A DNA stretch of 64,000 bases from Toxorhynchites rutilus septentrionalis (lineage: Eukaryota > Arthropoda > Insecta > Diptera > Culicidae), in the NCBI RefSeq assembly GCF_029784135.1, contig NC_073746.1, positions 5,687,136 through 5,751,135 of the forward strand. The letters run 5' to 3'. Made by a program: the position numbers and the translations under genes. Below, piece by piece: positions 23,340 through 33,871 of this stretch (its first letter is position 1; every line of letters begins with the position of its first letter). A model generated the notes under the pieces. It saw only the letters and a list, made by a program, of their open reading frames with translations, searched no databases and was not told the origin of the DNA.

Positions 23340-23560
23340 TTATTGTTTTGTTATCACTCGATATCCCCATCTTGTTCGGCTAAACCTTTCTGTTTAGCGA
23401 TTGCGTTTGCCACTCGCCACAGCATTCACAGTTGGAAAATTTCTTCCCATCCAGCTTTGTGACATGTTGTACAGTAAATTACATTCAATGCGACGTGCCG
23501 AAGCACCACTCAGTGTCGCATTGGAGGCGATTTTAACCTGTAATTGAACATTTGCGATGG
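23340..23560 (-). repeat. Second copy of the histone-relic 3' region
   Basis: The segment containing CTTCCCATCCAGC, GTGACATGTTGT and TTGCGTTTGCCACTCGCCAC is almost the same as 22615-22760, the 3' half of H2A-like copy B. A shorter part recurs near 24070-24110. It shows repeated duplication of histone-derived DNA within this block. Confidence 0.7.
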
Positions 23561-23910
23561 CAGTGGTACAGTGTCGACTTTCAATGTGGGGTCATAATTT
23601 GGATCTCTATGTTTACAAAAATTTCCAACTAAATAAGTCGCATTACATGTCCGTCCAATTAGCTAAATGTCGAACTAATTGTAAATTACTGTACTTTCAA
23701 TCTGGAAATAATTTAAGAATTGGTGAAAATTGAAAAATCAGGAAAGTCCCCCACTATCAATAAGCTCAGAACAACTGCCAAATTCACATACTCATCAGAT
23801 CCTGGCAAACAAATTATGAAAAAATCAATTTGTGCTTTATTATTATTTTTGGATAATGTTTTAGAAAGCATTGAACTGTATTTCCTAAACTCTTTTTTGG
23901 AAGGTTTAAT

Positions 23911-23926
23911 GGCCCTGAAAAGCGCC
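23911..23926 (-). promoter_or_regulatory. Degenerate histone 3' stem-loop
   Basis: The minus strand reads GGCGCTTTTCAGGGCC. One stem position is mismatched relative to the consensus; the TTTC loop is intact. It lies downstream of H2A-like copy A. Confidence 0.6.
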
Positions 23927-24369
23927 TTGTTTTATGGAATGGTTCCAATTTAGAAAACTTTGTACTCGTGGTTTTGAAAAAAACCATTTCGAACGCCCTC
24001 GATGCCGCCTTGTTCTGGATTTGCCACCAAAGCAGTTTGTATAAAGAACAAACTTTTTTCTTCTGCTACCTGATGCCGTTTTGCGATTGCGTTTGCCACT
24101 CGCCACTCGCTGCAACTGCCTGTTGTCTTGATGTCCACCGAACCGAATGTGTTCTATTCCGATTGCGGGTTTTCTTATCGTCGCGAGCAGCTTTGCCAGC
24201 TAACTCGATCACTTCGGCGGCCGAAACTATATAACGCCGGCTAGGTGGACTGGTGCACTGGTACTAACGCGCTCGGCCTAGCTACCCTTGCGGGGAACTC
24301 CAGATCAACACGGTTCGAGCGGGATTTTGCCTTTCCCTTCACTTTTCCTCCTTTACCATGTCCAGACAT
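23911..24369 (-). pseudogene. Histone H2A-like pseudogene, copy A
   Basis: The ATG at 24369-24367 opens MSGHGKGGKVKGKAKSRSNR and then VDLEFPAR, very close to the conserved H2A N-terminus. Further on, fragments in other frames match APVHQ and AEVIELAGKAARDDKKTR, so several indels break the gene. The 3' end is marked by an imperfect stem-loop at 23926-23911. About 100 bases upstream of the ATG lies TTAAAAATCC, a weak TATA-like site, and CCAAT-type sequence lies near 24630. Promoter, start and stem-loop in the right order suggest a copied histone gene rather than a retrocopy. Confidence 0.7.
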
Positions 24370-25205
24370 GGCTGCTTGGGTTGGTTTGTTGATGTGTTGT
24401 GATGCGAACCGCTGTGGTGTACGGTTTGAATGAGAATGATCGTTACGGCAGCGGAGTGGGGATTTTTAAGCTAACTGGCTGGCTCGAGAATTACGCATGT
24501 GTGAGACTGCGACCAATGTTTCGTTCATTTTTTTTCTTTTTCCTTTCCAATCGTGCTTCATTGTATTTCGCTGCTGCTCTGGTTGCCCGTTTTGGTCGGT
24601 ACGATTTGAGGAGCACAAAATGGACCAATCAAAAATGGGCACATAGTGCATTTTGACAATGCTTGTTATTTCACAATTATTCAATTATTTATCTCAAGAA
24701 AAATGAAATGTTATTCGTTATGATAGATGCGTAGATATATTTCCTATCAATTGATGCTAAAACCTTTGCGATCTATTGAGAAATGCTCGAGTTATAAGCG
24801 TTCCAAATCTTGCATTTTTTCCTACTTGTTCAGTGCCTAGATTTCCATTTCACCCCCTATATCTTCCGGTTAGACGTAGTCCTACGTCAAAAAACGGGAA
24901 ACGTAAGAAAAAAACGTATTGAATCGCATTTTGTTTTTCAAGCGGCCGCCATTTTATCGAAAAAGATGGTTTTGATTTGTCCGAGGTTCGTGCGATAGCG
25001 GCATCTTTACTGATTCAGAACCTGTTAGATTTTTTTTGATTCAGATAACCAGAAGGGCTGGAATCGTGTACGCCATGGCACAACTTGTGTTTTTCCCCCC
25101 TCACTTCATCAGCTTGTAACTATTCTAGTGAATATTTTTCTCCGTTCAATTTTTGTTTTATGGTTAAAAGATAGATGAACAAATAATGATATAACCATGT
25201 TTTAA

Positions 25206-25719
25206 CCCCACCATGTTTTGCCTTTCGTCGCGGTTAGGAGCCTTCTGAACCTTGTATGTACGCAGGCCCTCCCGCTGCTTGGTCTGCTGGACGAATGAAC
25301 TTGACAAATTCAGCTTATTGGCGACATCCCGGACCGAACTTCTCGGATCACGTCTAAACTGCTTAACTACGCGCTTGTGATCTTTTTCACTGACGGAGCA
25401 TCCATTTTTGCCGTTCTTCACCTTCCGGTCGATGGTTAGGTTCTCGAAGTATCGTTTTAGTACTCTGCTGACCGTGGATTGGACGATTCCCAGCATCTTA
25501 CCGATGTCCCGATGTGACAACTCCGGATTATCGAAATGAGTGCACGCTCGTTTTCGTTCGACGACATTTTTCCAAATTTACGAAAAATCGACAGTGAAGC
25601 ATGGCCAACGTGATCTATACACTCTTATCTGATTATAAGCGAAAGCTGAAGATATAATTCCTAAAAATTAAATTTCTACAGCGTTTTTTCCGTGATGCAA
25701 TTTGATGTGACACACCCTT
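25206..25719 (-). mobile_element. Truncated copy of the DD37E mariner
   Basis: The right terminal repeat (ending CACACCCTT at 25719, then TA) and the N-terminal part of the transposase (LSHRDIGKMLGIVQSTVSRV) are nearly identical to the element at 12650-13946. The catalytic half and left end are missing: homology stops at CACCATGTTTTGCC near 25206. Confidence 0.92.
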
Positions 25720-25819
25720 TAAAAATGCCCCCGACTTGCATATATTTTAAAATGCTGATTTCCCTCGGGCATCTTGGTTTTGATGTCTCTGTTAGGGAAC
25801 TTTTGTGGATGCTATGTGG

Positions 25820-25900
25820 ATAGCATAGTCGTGTAAAACAACCCTGCATTCCAGTCGGCCTTGGTTCGATCCTTACTTTTCATCGTTTGAACTTGTTTTT
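25820..25900 (+). repeat. tRNA-like SINE head, second type
   Basis: TAGCATAGTCGTGTAAA resembles an A box and GGTTCGATCC a B box about 35 bases later, the spacing of a Pol III internal promoter. The sequence differs from the other SINE heads in this window. No tail or target duplication was found. Confidence 0.45.
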
Positions 25901-26099
25901 TGACAGTTCTACGTCTTTCAGGAATGGTGCCAAATCAGAAAACAGGTCACGTTTTCATGAAATAAAGTTAACGTTAATAACTATTTTCAAAGTGAACGGA
26001 TTCTGATGATTGGCATACCAATCTAATTGGAAATTCTCTAAGACTTGTTTGATATGCTATTCATTACAATTCCCTAACCCTAAACGTTTTAAAATAATG

Positions 26100-26506
26100 A
26101 AAACTGGGAGCATTCCCATTTTCCCATTCATTTGTTCTGTCGATTTGTGTGCTTCCCGTACCCGTACCGTCAAGAACGCGCAACTAATACATTCGTTTCT
26201 GCTCGTTTCCTACTCATTTGGTATAAATAAGCCATCCACGTTTTGAACTCACACCACTTCTCGTTTGGTGGTCATCGGAGCAACATCGGGCGAGAATGGA
26301 TTCTCTCCCTGTCGGAGAAGACAAGGAAAGAAGGAGTGTGGAGTAGAGTTTCTTTCTACTGATGGAATCGAATGAAACCACAGTTGCGAGCGAGGAGTAA
26401 GTAAGTGCAACACAATGAGCAGACATCACTCATACCTAATGTGAATTTCACACACATAGACACACACAGCTCGATGCAAGAATGGAAGATATTGCGAAAC
26501 GGCAAT
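26100..26506 (+). promoter_or_regulatory. TATA-containing promoter-like segment within a repeat
   Basis: GGTATAAATAAG at 26219-26230 is a good TATA box in a less AT-rich context. No coding frame follows; the segment runs into a mariner fragment at 26507. The flanking end sequence GACGTAGTCCCACGTC at about 26894 suggests it belongs to the same repeat family as the histone block, so it may be a histone-type promoter relic. That link is inference. Confidence 0.3.
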
Positions 26507-26661
26507 GCTGCTTGGTCCGCTGGACGAATGAACTTGACAAATTCAGCTTATTGGCGACATCCCGGACCGAACTTCTCGGATCACGTCTAAACTGCTTAAC
26601 TACGCGCTTGTGATCTTTTTCACTGACGGAGCATCCATTTTTGCCGTTCTTCACCTTCCGG
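26507..26661 (-). mobile_element. Internal 155-bp fragment of the DD37E mariner
   Basis: From GCTGCTTGGTCCGCTGG to TTCACCTTCCGG the text is nearly identical to bases 13487-13642 of the intact mariner. Neither terminal repeat is present and both edges are abrupt. Confidence 0.92.
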
Positions 26662-26929
26662 ATTCACCGCATTCACTGCACACCCTCGAGGAAGAAGAAG
26701 CCCTCCGTATCAAAGTGTGTTTCGACAATGAAGGTATCAGAAGCATACGGAAAAGTTTTGTGCTAGTGCGGATATGGGAGAGTATCTAGAATTTTGGAAT
26801 ACGGACATACACTGCATTTATTTAAATACAACGTATCTTTCTTGGAAGTATGCTCTTAAAGTCCAGTTTGAAATAGTCCTCTATATTGAAAGGTTAGACG
26901 TAGTCCCACGTCAAAACAAGCGAATTGAA

Positions 26930-28608
26930 TAATATAATTCCGTGGTTCTAAGTCGAAAATTCGGTCGTGTGCTAAATACAATCGCTTACAACTTTTTTTG
27001 CCGTAAACGCTATGTTACCTGACAGTTTGGTTGTATAATTATACTTCATCAACATTTCCTTTTTTTTTTGATCACCTGCACTAGAATTATCTTATAAAAG
27101 ATTTAAGCTTCTTCTCAGTTTCGGTAACATTTTACAAGATCAAAATAGTCGGATGAACATTGAAGGCCAGGCACCCTTGTCAACAAAACTGTACCAGACA
27201 ATAGAAGAAAGATAGGTGACAGCTTCAGTGACCGGAACTAGAAAAGAATATGGCAAACCAGACAGGGCCACCCATTGCTATATTGCTATAGTTGTTACTA
27301 AGTGTTTGTCAGTTTGATTATAATTAGTAAAAAAATCGTTCTTCTTTGTCAATTCGAGGAAATCGCAAGTACGAGTTTTATTTTTAAGTTGGAATTTAGT
27401 ACCTACCTTGGTTGATTGCATTTGAATAATTTTCAAGGGCTCAAATAAAAAAAAATAGAAAAGGTATCCAACATAAGCAATGATTAACGGGCACGAGCTT
27501 TCGGCTCGAGGACCGGCCGACGCCTGCCAGCCAAACGATGCCCGTTTCAGGGCACATGTGCCCTGGGGTATGTGTGTAGGAGAAATTCGATACTTTATCG
27601 CAGACGCGTACCAAGCGGCGGCATGTGTTTCTCAGCTCCACCGAACCGTTGCCGAAGTATATCACAGCAGAGCCTGTCAACCGGCCGGCCGCCTAGGCGT
27701 TCCGGAGTTCACCCCGATAAGCTGTTGTTTTGAAAAGTCGGACAGGTAGCGGTCGTACGCCGATATCTTGGTCAATTTTTGGATCCCTTGGCTTAGATGA
27801 ATCCATGATTGATGCCCGCTGTGAACGGTGAACCCGTCGAATAATCGATGGTAAGGGGGAATTGCAAGAAGCTCAAGCAGTCAGATTGCATTATAAAGTA
27901 TCACATTTTAGCGGCAACTGCTTTTTCGAAGCGGAAATCAGTCACCTAGCGGGCTCCAGTCTTCGAGATTGTCTAGATTGACTAGATCTAGGATGATTTT
28001 ATTTTGGTGACATGCGGAAACTTCTCTTTTTTGTCAACATAGTTAAATTATTGATACTGAAATGGCTCATTGTGGGGGATCTTTTGGATCTAGTTTGCGC
28101 GGTGAAAAAAATAGTAATATTTTTTGCCGCTTATAGCAAATCCAAATGCCGCCACGGTTCCTTACGGACGTAAATTTGATATTTTCTCGCGTCTAATCAT
28201 ACGCACCAGTTGGTACGGATCTAATATAGGGCAAAGGCGAATAGATGCGTAAGCATACGCACGGCGTTCGAACAGATGCTGTGAACCGACAAAGTCTTTG
28301 GGGGTATTAATTGATGATCATGTTAAATCGTCTCATTTTCGATGAAAAATGACATGTTACGAAAAAAAATTAAATTTGCCTTTGTTGAAGCCGAAAGCTA
28401 GACCGTTGATTATATTTGGGCGCTAATAGTTAAGCGGAAGATTAGAAGAGCTCGTGATGGCTGAAGCCATATTTGATTCACTCATCAAGGTAAGTTCTGT
28501 GGGATGTTACATGTCTATAACACGGGTCGTATTTGTCAATCCCAAAATTGACATTTGACTATCTATCGGTTGTTTATATTTTAACCCTTTGTGTGAATGT
28601 GAATCGTT
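26930..28608. other. Intergenic DNA, no gene seen
   Basis: No protein family, RNA gene or clear transposon end was recognised. The region 27480-27760 is unusually GC-rich (CCGGCCGGCCGCC near 27680) and open in two frames, but neither frame shows a domain. Confidence 0.4.
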
Positions 28609-28798
28609 AACCCTTTCATTACGGCAGTGTGCTCCGCAGAAGTGCTACCCCTGTACGGAGCACTGCGCCGAAAAGTATGTACATCGCGCTGATGTGATCG
28701 AAGAGCAGTATGAATTGCATGTCGTCTAAAGACGACGCTCGTACACACAGCTTGTCGCGCGGATGTCGTCTATAGACGACGCTCGTAAAGAAAGGGTT
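28609..28798. mobile_element. 190-bp MITE with paired GTCGTC hairpins
   Basis: The inverted ends are AACCCTTTCATTACG and CGTAAAGAAAGGGTT. Inside are GTGCTCCG/CGGAGCAC (28629-28636 with 28656-28663) and two near-identical palindromes, GTCGTCTAAAGACGAC (28721-28736) and GTCGTCTATAGACGAC (28765-28780), each followed by GCTCGTA. Confidence 0.8.
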
Positions 28799-28799
28799 G

Positions 28800-30250
28800 C
28801 ATTTTCAATATGTCACTACAAACTGGAATATTCCCAGAAAAATGGAAACAATCTTTTGTGGTACCTATCTTTAAATCAGGCGCTAAATCTGACGTACGTA
28901 ATTATCGTGGAATTGCCATTATCTCTTGCATTCCTAAACTATTCGAAGCAATAGTCAACGAAAAAGTCTTCCAACAAGTAAAGAATAGAATTACGTGTAT
29001 GCAACATGGCTTCTTCAAAGGCCGTTCAACTGCAACTAATCTGTTGGCTTTTGTGACTTTTATTTTGAATGCAATGGAAAATGGCAAACACGTAGAAACT
29101 CTTTACACTGACTTCAGTAAAGCATTTGACCGCATCGACATTCCATTACTACTCTTCAAATTGCAGAAAATAGGAATGGAACAAAGACTCTTAAACTGGC
29201 TCAATTCTTATCTAACAAACCGTGAACAAATTGTTCATTTTCAAAATTCTCTTTCAAATCCAGTAAAAGTCACATCGGGAGTCCCACAAGGCTCTCATCT
29301 TGGTCCTCTTCTTTTCATTCTGTACCTTAATGACATCTCCTTCGTTCTCAAGCGTATCAATATACTTGTGTATGCCGACGACATGAAGCTTTTCGCGGAA
29401 ATTGGAAATGAAAACGACATCGAAGCATTTCGAAACGAAATACATGTATTCCATACTTGGTGTGATAAAAATCTACTAACACTGAATGTGAAAAAGTGCA
29501 ACTCTATAACATTTAGCAGAAAAAAACATGTACCAAATATTGTAATATGTCTTGGAAATCAAAATGTAGAAAAATGTGAAATAGTTAGAGATCTAGGCGT
29601 CGTCCTGGACTGTAAACTCACATTCATAGAACACTACAACTCTGTAATAAATAAGGCGAATAGTGTGTTAAGTTTTGTCAAACGCTTCTCACATAACTTC
29701 CAGGACCCATACACAATAAAGCTTTTATATATTACATATGTAAGGCCTATTCTGGAATACTGTAACATCGTATATGGTCGTACATGAAGAACGCATTGAG
29801 TCAGTCTAGAAACAGTTTCTTCTATTTGCACTTCGTAAACTCAACTGGACCTCATTTCCACTTCCTTCATATGAAGCACGTTGCATGCTCATAAACATCC
29901 AAACACTAAAAGAACGCCGTGAATTTGCAATGCTTTCTTTTGTGAATGACCTAATTTCGCAACGAGTACAGTCAGCTGAATTACTAGAAAAACTAAATTT
30001 CTATGTACCTGGGCGTCAACTAAGAAAGCGAAATTTGTTTCTAACCAAAACATCCAGAACAAATTATGCAAATAACGCCCCTAACAATCGCATGATGCGT
30101 ATATACAATCAGCACTGCGAAATAATTGACACAACAATGAATAAAAAACAGCTAAAAAGAAACATGTACCGCAAAAATAATATTTAACCTAAGAAAACAT
30201 TGTAACATTAGTGTATAAGTGTGTAGTCTACATTTGTTTGACGAAATGAA

Positions 30251-30281
<31 letters not shown>

Positions 30282-30290
30282 GTAAATGTT
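28800..30290 (+). mobile_element. 5'-truncated non-LTR retrotransposon with (AAAT)n tail
   Basis: It starts within ORF2 exactly at the edge of the MITE, covers the RT domain and C-terminal region, and ends in about eleven AAAT units at 30247-30285. A repeat tail of this kind and 5' truncation are typical of LINE-type insertion. No target duplication could be set because the left edge abuts the MITE. Confidence 0.85.
28810..30187 (+). pseudogene. Non-LTR ORF2: reverse transcriptase and C-terminal region
   Basis: The open part, 28810-29787, contains the RT palm in order: WKQSFVVPIFKSG, NYRGIAIIS, QHGFFKGRSTATNL, LYTDFSKAFDRID, TSGVPQGSHLGPLLFILY and the catalytic VYADDMKLFA, then the thumb (VLDCKLTFIEHY). 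After CNIVYGRT the frame shifts and a TAG appears near 29802. Coding sequence then resumes (FLLFALRKLN, then LINIQTLKERREFAML) to 30187. Endonuclease and ORF1 are absent. The enzyme would have copied element RNA at the target nick. The clade is not resolved; it is different from the element at 379-3690. Confidence 0.88.
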
Positions 30291-32189
30291 GGATATTCTG
30301 TTTTTAAACAATGTATTTTCTTATTTTCTGCATCACCAATCGGTTGATTTTTTCTTTCTTCCTTCCTACTTTAATCGTTTTATCCTTCATTGCAACGGTT
30401 GCGTGAGGGAAATTGTTTTTACCGCCACGCCACCCAGCCCAAATGCACCGACCAGAAGCATGAATATTTTACACCGATCAAATATCCTCAAGCATCGCAT
30501 GGTGCTGACGATACCGTTGATGATGATAACGGCGCTGACCGGCACACGGGTTGGCACGGTTCTCACGTTCTATAATTAATGGTTCTCCGTTGTGGTTACA
30601 GTCCTGGTCAGTGCCTTGTCTTGGGGTGCATCCGCCACCGTATTTGATTGAAAACAATCGCTGAAGTTGTATAATAACAAATAACAACTAGGTTTGAATA
30701 ATTGATGGTGGGATACGGCCAGGTCACGCCAATCGACGCTACCGTTCCTAGCGCACTCTCGCTCGCCCTCATCACTCCCCACGTTCGCTGTTCCCTGTGA
30801 CAAATGTGGTAAACTCGCCGATCCGGCAAGAAAATAAAAAAAAACCACGAGGAAAAACGACTTTGATTGGATGCATTGAGCACAAGAAAGAACCAACATA
30901 ATCCATTATGCCAGAGATCAATAGAATTAGTGCCACCGCTGTGATTTGTCAGACTTTGGCCTGACCTCCATCGTTGACTAATTGTGTGTAGAAGACGGTC
31001 ATGAATAAAATAATTCACTTTGTCCATCGCGCAGGCAAATGCTGGTCCGCCAGAATGGCTGCGGCAAATTAAGAAAGAATGCACCCGCACTGACCACCAA
31101 CCAACGAACGAACGCTCTTCCAAGAGCATCATCATCATCGCGAAGATATCTTCCCGTGACAGCATCTGGTGGCCGCTAGAGATACGAAATTTAATCACTC
31201 TGAGGTCAAAATATTTACCACTTGACCCTTAACTCAATCAGTCTGTTGTACGTGGGTTTCAATTCAACTCAATTCCCCCGTTCTATGTGTTGTACTACGA
31301 GATGTGGTCCAGCTTGCGCTCTTGCTCTCCGCTCGTCTTATCGAAGCGTAACGCCACTGGAAAAGATGCGCACCGGTCGGTCGGACGCAATGTGCGGGGG
31401 AGGATGGATGATGGATTGGTCAACATTTAGTAATCAACGAGCTAGTTGAGTAATTTTATAGATACAATTTACTAGTTGGGATGTCGGACCAGTTTCATTT
31501 GATTACTGATAAGCGAGGAACATTTCGGCTGGAAATATAAGATTTGAAGACTTCTCTTGAAGCTTTTACTCGTTTAGCTTTCAAATCGTTAACGATTCAA
31601 AAACAGAACCAACAAAAATAATAATCATCTGATGGCCAAGTATTTGATGTTATCAATATTTTTTATTGTTAATAAATAGTTGATATTTGTACATATTTTA
31701 TAACCTGGAATACTTGTTGGCCATATTGGAACTCAAGTTATTAAAAACACTCGGCTTGATATTCCGCCACGCATTCAAGATGGCCCCTCAGAGCTCATCA
31801 ACGGTATTATCAACATAGATCTATCTAAAAAGGATTCCCATACAAGATGTGTTGCTGACTTACAACCAACTATGGCAGGAAGGGGCTACCATCTTTGTAG
31901 ATCCTAAATCTATTGAAACCCGCTACCTGCTTCTTGGTAGAAGATGAACACGAATAGCCACCACCATTGTAGTAGCTGGAACTGTGAGGGCCACCACAGG
32001 AATAGCGGTGTTGGATGTGCAAAACCACCAACAATGTATTAGCTCAACGTGAACTGGGAAGGCCAAACTCGATTACCACCACGGATGCAGTAACTTAACC
32101 GACACTGGCAGGCCTTGATTTTGCGTCCGTGCTCGGGAACACATTCCGTTCACCACAAAAGCAATCATCATCAATCATCACGCTCATTT
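30291..32189. other. Intergenic or intronic DNA, no gene seen
   Basis: Mixed-composition sequence with several open frames of 60-196 residues, mainly 30576-31198 on minus, but no domain, codon pattern or splice signal that I trust. Mostly single-copy in this window. Confidence 0.4.
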
Positions 32190-32863
32190 GTTTGTCATTC
32201 TTTCTGGGGCAAACATAAAAAATGTTTGTTCATGGAATTTGAAAAAACAAATTTCACTCTATATGATATGTGATTTTCAAAGATATGTTATTTTTTGTAC
32301 TTGAGTAAATTAAAATTGAAATAATAAAACCAAAAAACCATCAATAACTTTGAGCAGGACTAAGATATTGACAAGTTCTGCATCGCAAAATGTTGGTATT
32401 GATAAACTCTAAAAGTCGTACGAAGACAATTTTGATGTAGAATTTTAAATATAAAAGTTAAAGGTAAACGGTTTTTCATGGTTACCCTAATGCAACTTAG
32501 TTAAAAAACTACTTTGTGGGAAATATTAATTATTTAGACAAAAACTGTCTTTGACAAAGTTGTTACATATAATAGAGCGCTCATTTTTATGTTATCAAAA
32601 ATAGGGTGACCAAAATTGTTGATGCAATAAAAAATCAAACTTTTTTATCTTTATACAGGGTGCGGCAGCATAACTTCCTTTTTTCAAAACTCAATAAAAA
32701 CTATTGTATGCATCGGAAAATATTTATTTATTTTTTATAATGTAGGTACATGTCTAAAGTTTTTATTTACTTTGTTTTGAAGATCAAATCTGATAGGTGA
32801 CGTCCCCCATTCTCCATACATTGCGTAAACCGATTTCTGGCGTTTGTCATGACTCTTGTTAGC

Positions 32864-33871
32864 GTGCAAACCATTTGTCATGACTAGTGTCTTAGAATAT
32901 CAACAAATATTCACGAGTAAAGAATATGATTTTATTTCAGTATAAATGACTTTTTTTTCAGCTCAAAACACACTGCCCTCGTTATATTGATGACAATAAC
33001 AAACGAGTTCATTTTGTTCATATCACTGATGCATGAGGAAATTTGCTATAATGAATGAATGCGGCATTGAGTGGGGTTCATAACTTCGCTGTTATGTATA
33101 CTTTGAATATCAAAAGCAACAAATTGATATTTCTCACATTCGAAACGATATTCGTTCTGGCATTGATTTTGAGCCAAAATTCAAAAATAAAATAAAATTA
33201 GTCAGGCTGGATCATTTAGAGGACAAAAACGCCAGAGCTCGATGAAACGATCTTTGTTTGGCGAGACGGTAACAACGGCATCGCGAACGATCCCTAAACA
33301 CCGTATTGCAATTGAATAACAATTGCTCCTAGACTCGATGGTCAAAAGGATTACAACATATCATAATCTTATTGTTGCCTGCGTTGTTTTGGAAGGACTT
33401 AAGCATCAGTACAATCCGACCTACATAAAATCCAGCCGCACACAGCTACCTCTGGTTAAAAATAAACAACAGCTGATATTCATTTGGCTAAAATGAAATT
33501 CTGTTCTGGCATTCTGAATAATCAAGATGAAAATGACATTGGGTGGAAAAATAAACATCAAAACATATTGATGAACAAAAGTTAATTTGCTCATATTCAC
33601 TGGTTGTTTGGATCTGTCATTTTGATTTTCGTTTGGAGTATATGGGTTTTCGATGCAACCTAGCCCGAAAATATAAGCTTTTGAGCTGAACGAAGATGAT
33701 TTTTTTCAACACTGGTCATGACAATGTCATGCGAAAATGCGAAAACAGAATAGAAACTGAGAGAGGTTGGCGTCGACATCATGCCTCATACCGTATGAGC
33801 GCCAACCTCTCTCTGTTTCTATTCTGTTTTCGCATTTTCGCATGACATTGTCATGACAAATGGTTTGCTTG
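32864..33871. mobile_element. 1,008-bp unclassified element with 9-bp target duplication
   Basis: It sits inside the transposase gene and is flanked by CTTGTTAGC at 32855-32863 and 33872-33880. The transposase reading frame continues across the junction once one copy is discounted. Near-terminal inverted repeats are GCAAACCATTTGTCATGAC (left) and its complement (right). There is no recognisable ORF. A 9-bp duplication is reminiscent of Mutator-like elements, but no MULE protein is present. Confidence 0.88.
33714..33858. repeat. Near-perfect hairpin, about 57-bp arms, near the element's right end
   Basis: TCATGACAATGTCATGCG and the following GAAAATGCGAAAACAGAATA pair with the inverse sequence ending GACATTGTCATGACA, around a loop of about 28 bases. 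It lies just inside the right terminal repeat of the 1,008-bp element. Confidence 0.92.

Larger units (their letters stand above)
22430..24893. mobile_element. Candidate non-autonomous element enclosing histone-derived DNA
   Basis: TGACGTAGGACTA at about 22432 is inverted at 24872-24886 as TAGTCCTACGTCA, the same end sequence as the elements at 15252-16350 and ending near 26910. Between them lie two decayed H2A-like genes and three histone-type stem-loops. Whether this is one element or two separate ends that happen to flank histone DNA cannot be settled by eye; no target duplication was found. Confidence 0.45.

Noticed and set aside
28721..28780. Transcription terminator hairpins
   Set aside because: The GTCGTC palindromes are part of a MITE with inverted ends and have no gene upstream.
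30576..31198. Two overlapping minus-strand frames of 107 and 196 residues
   Set aside because: No domain, both overlap the same DNA in different frames, and residue content is not biased like a protein; likely chance.
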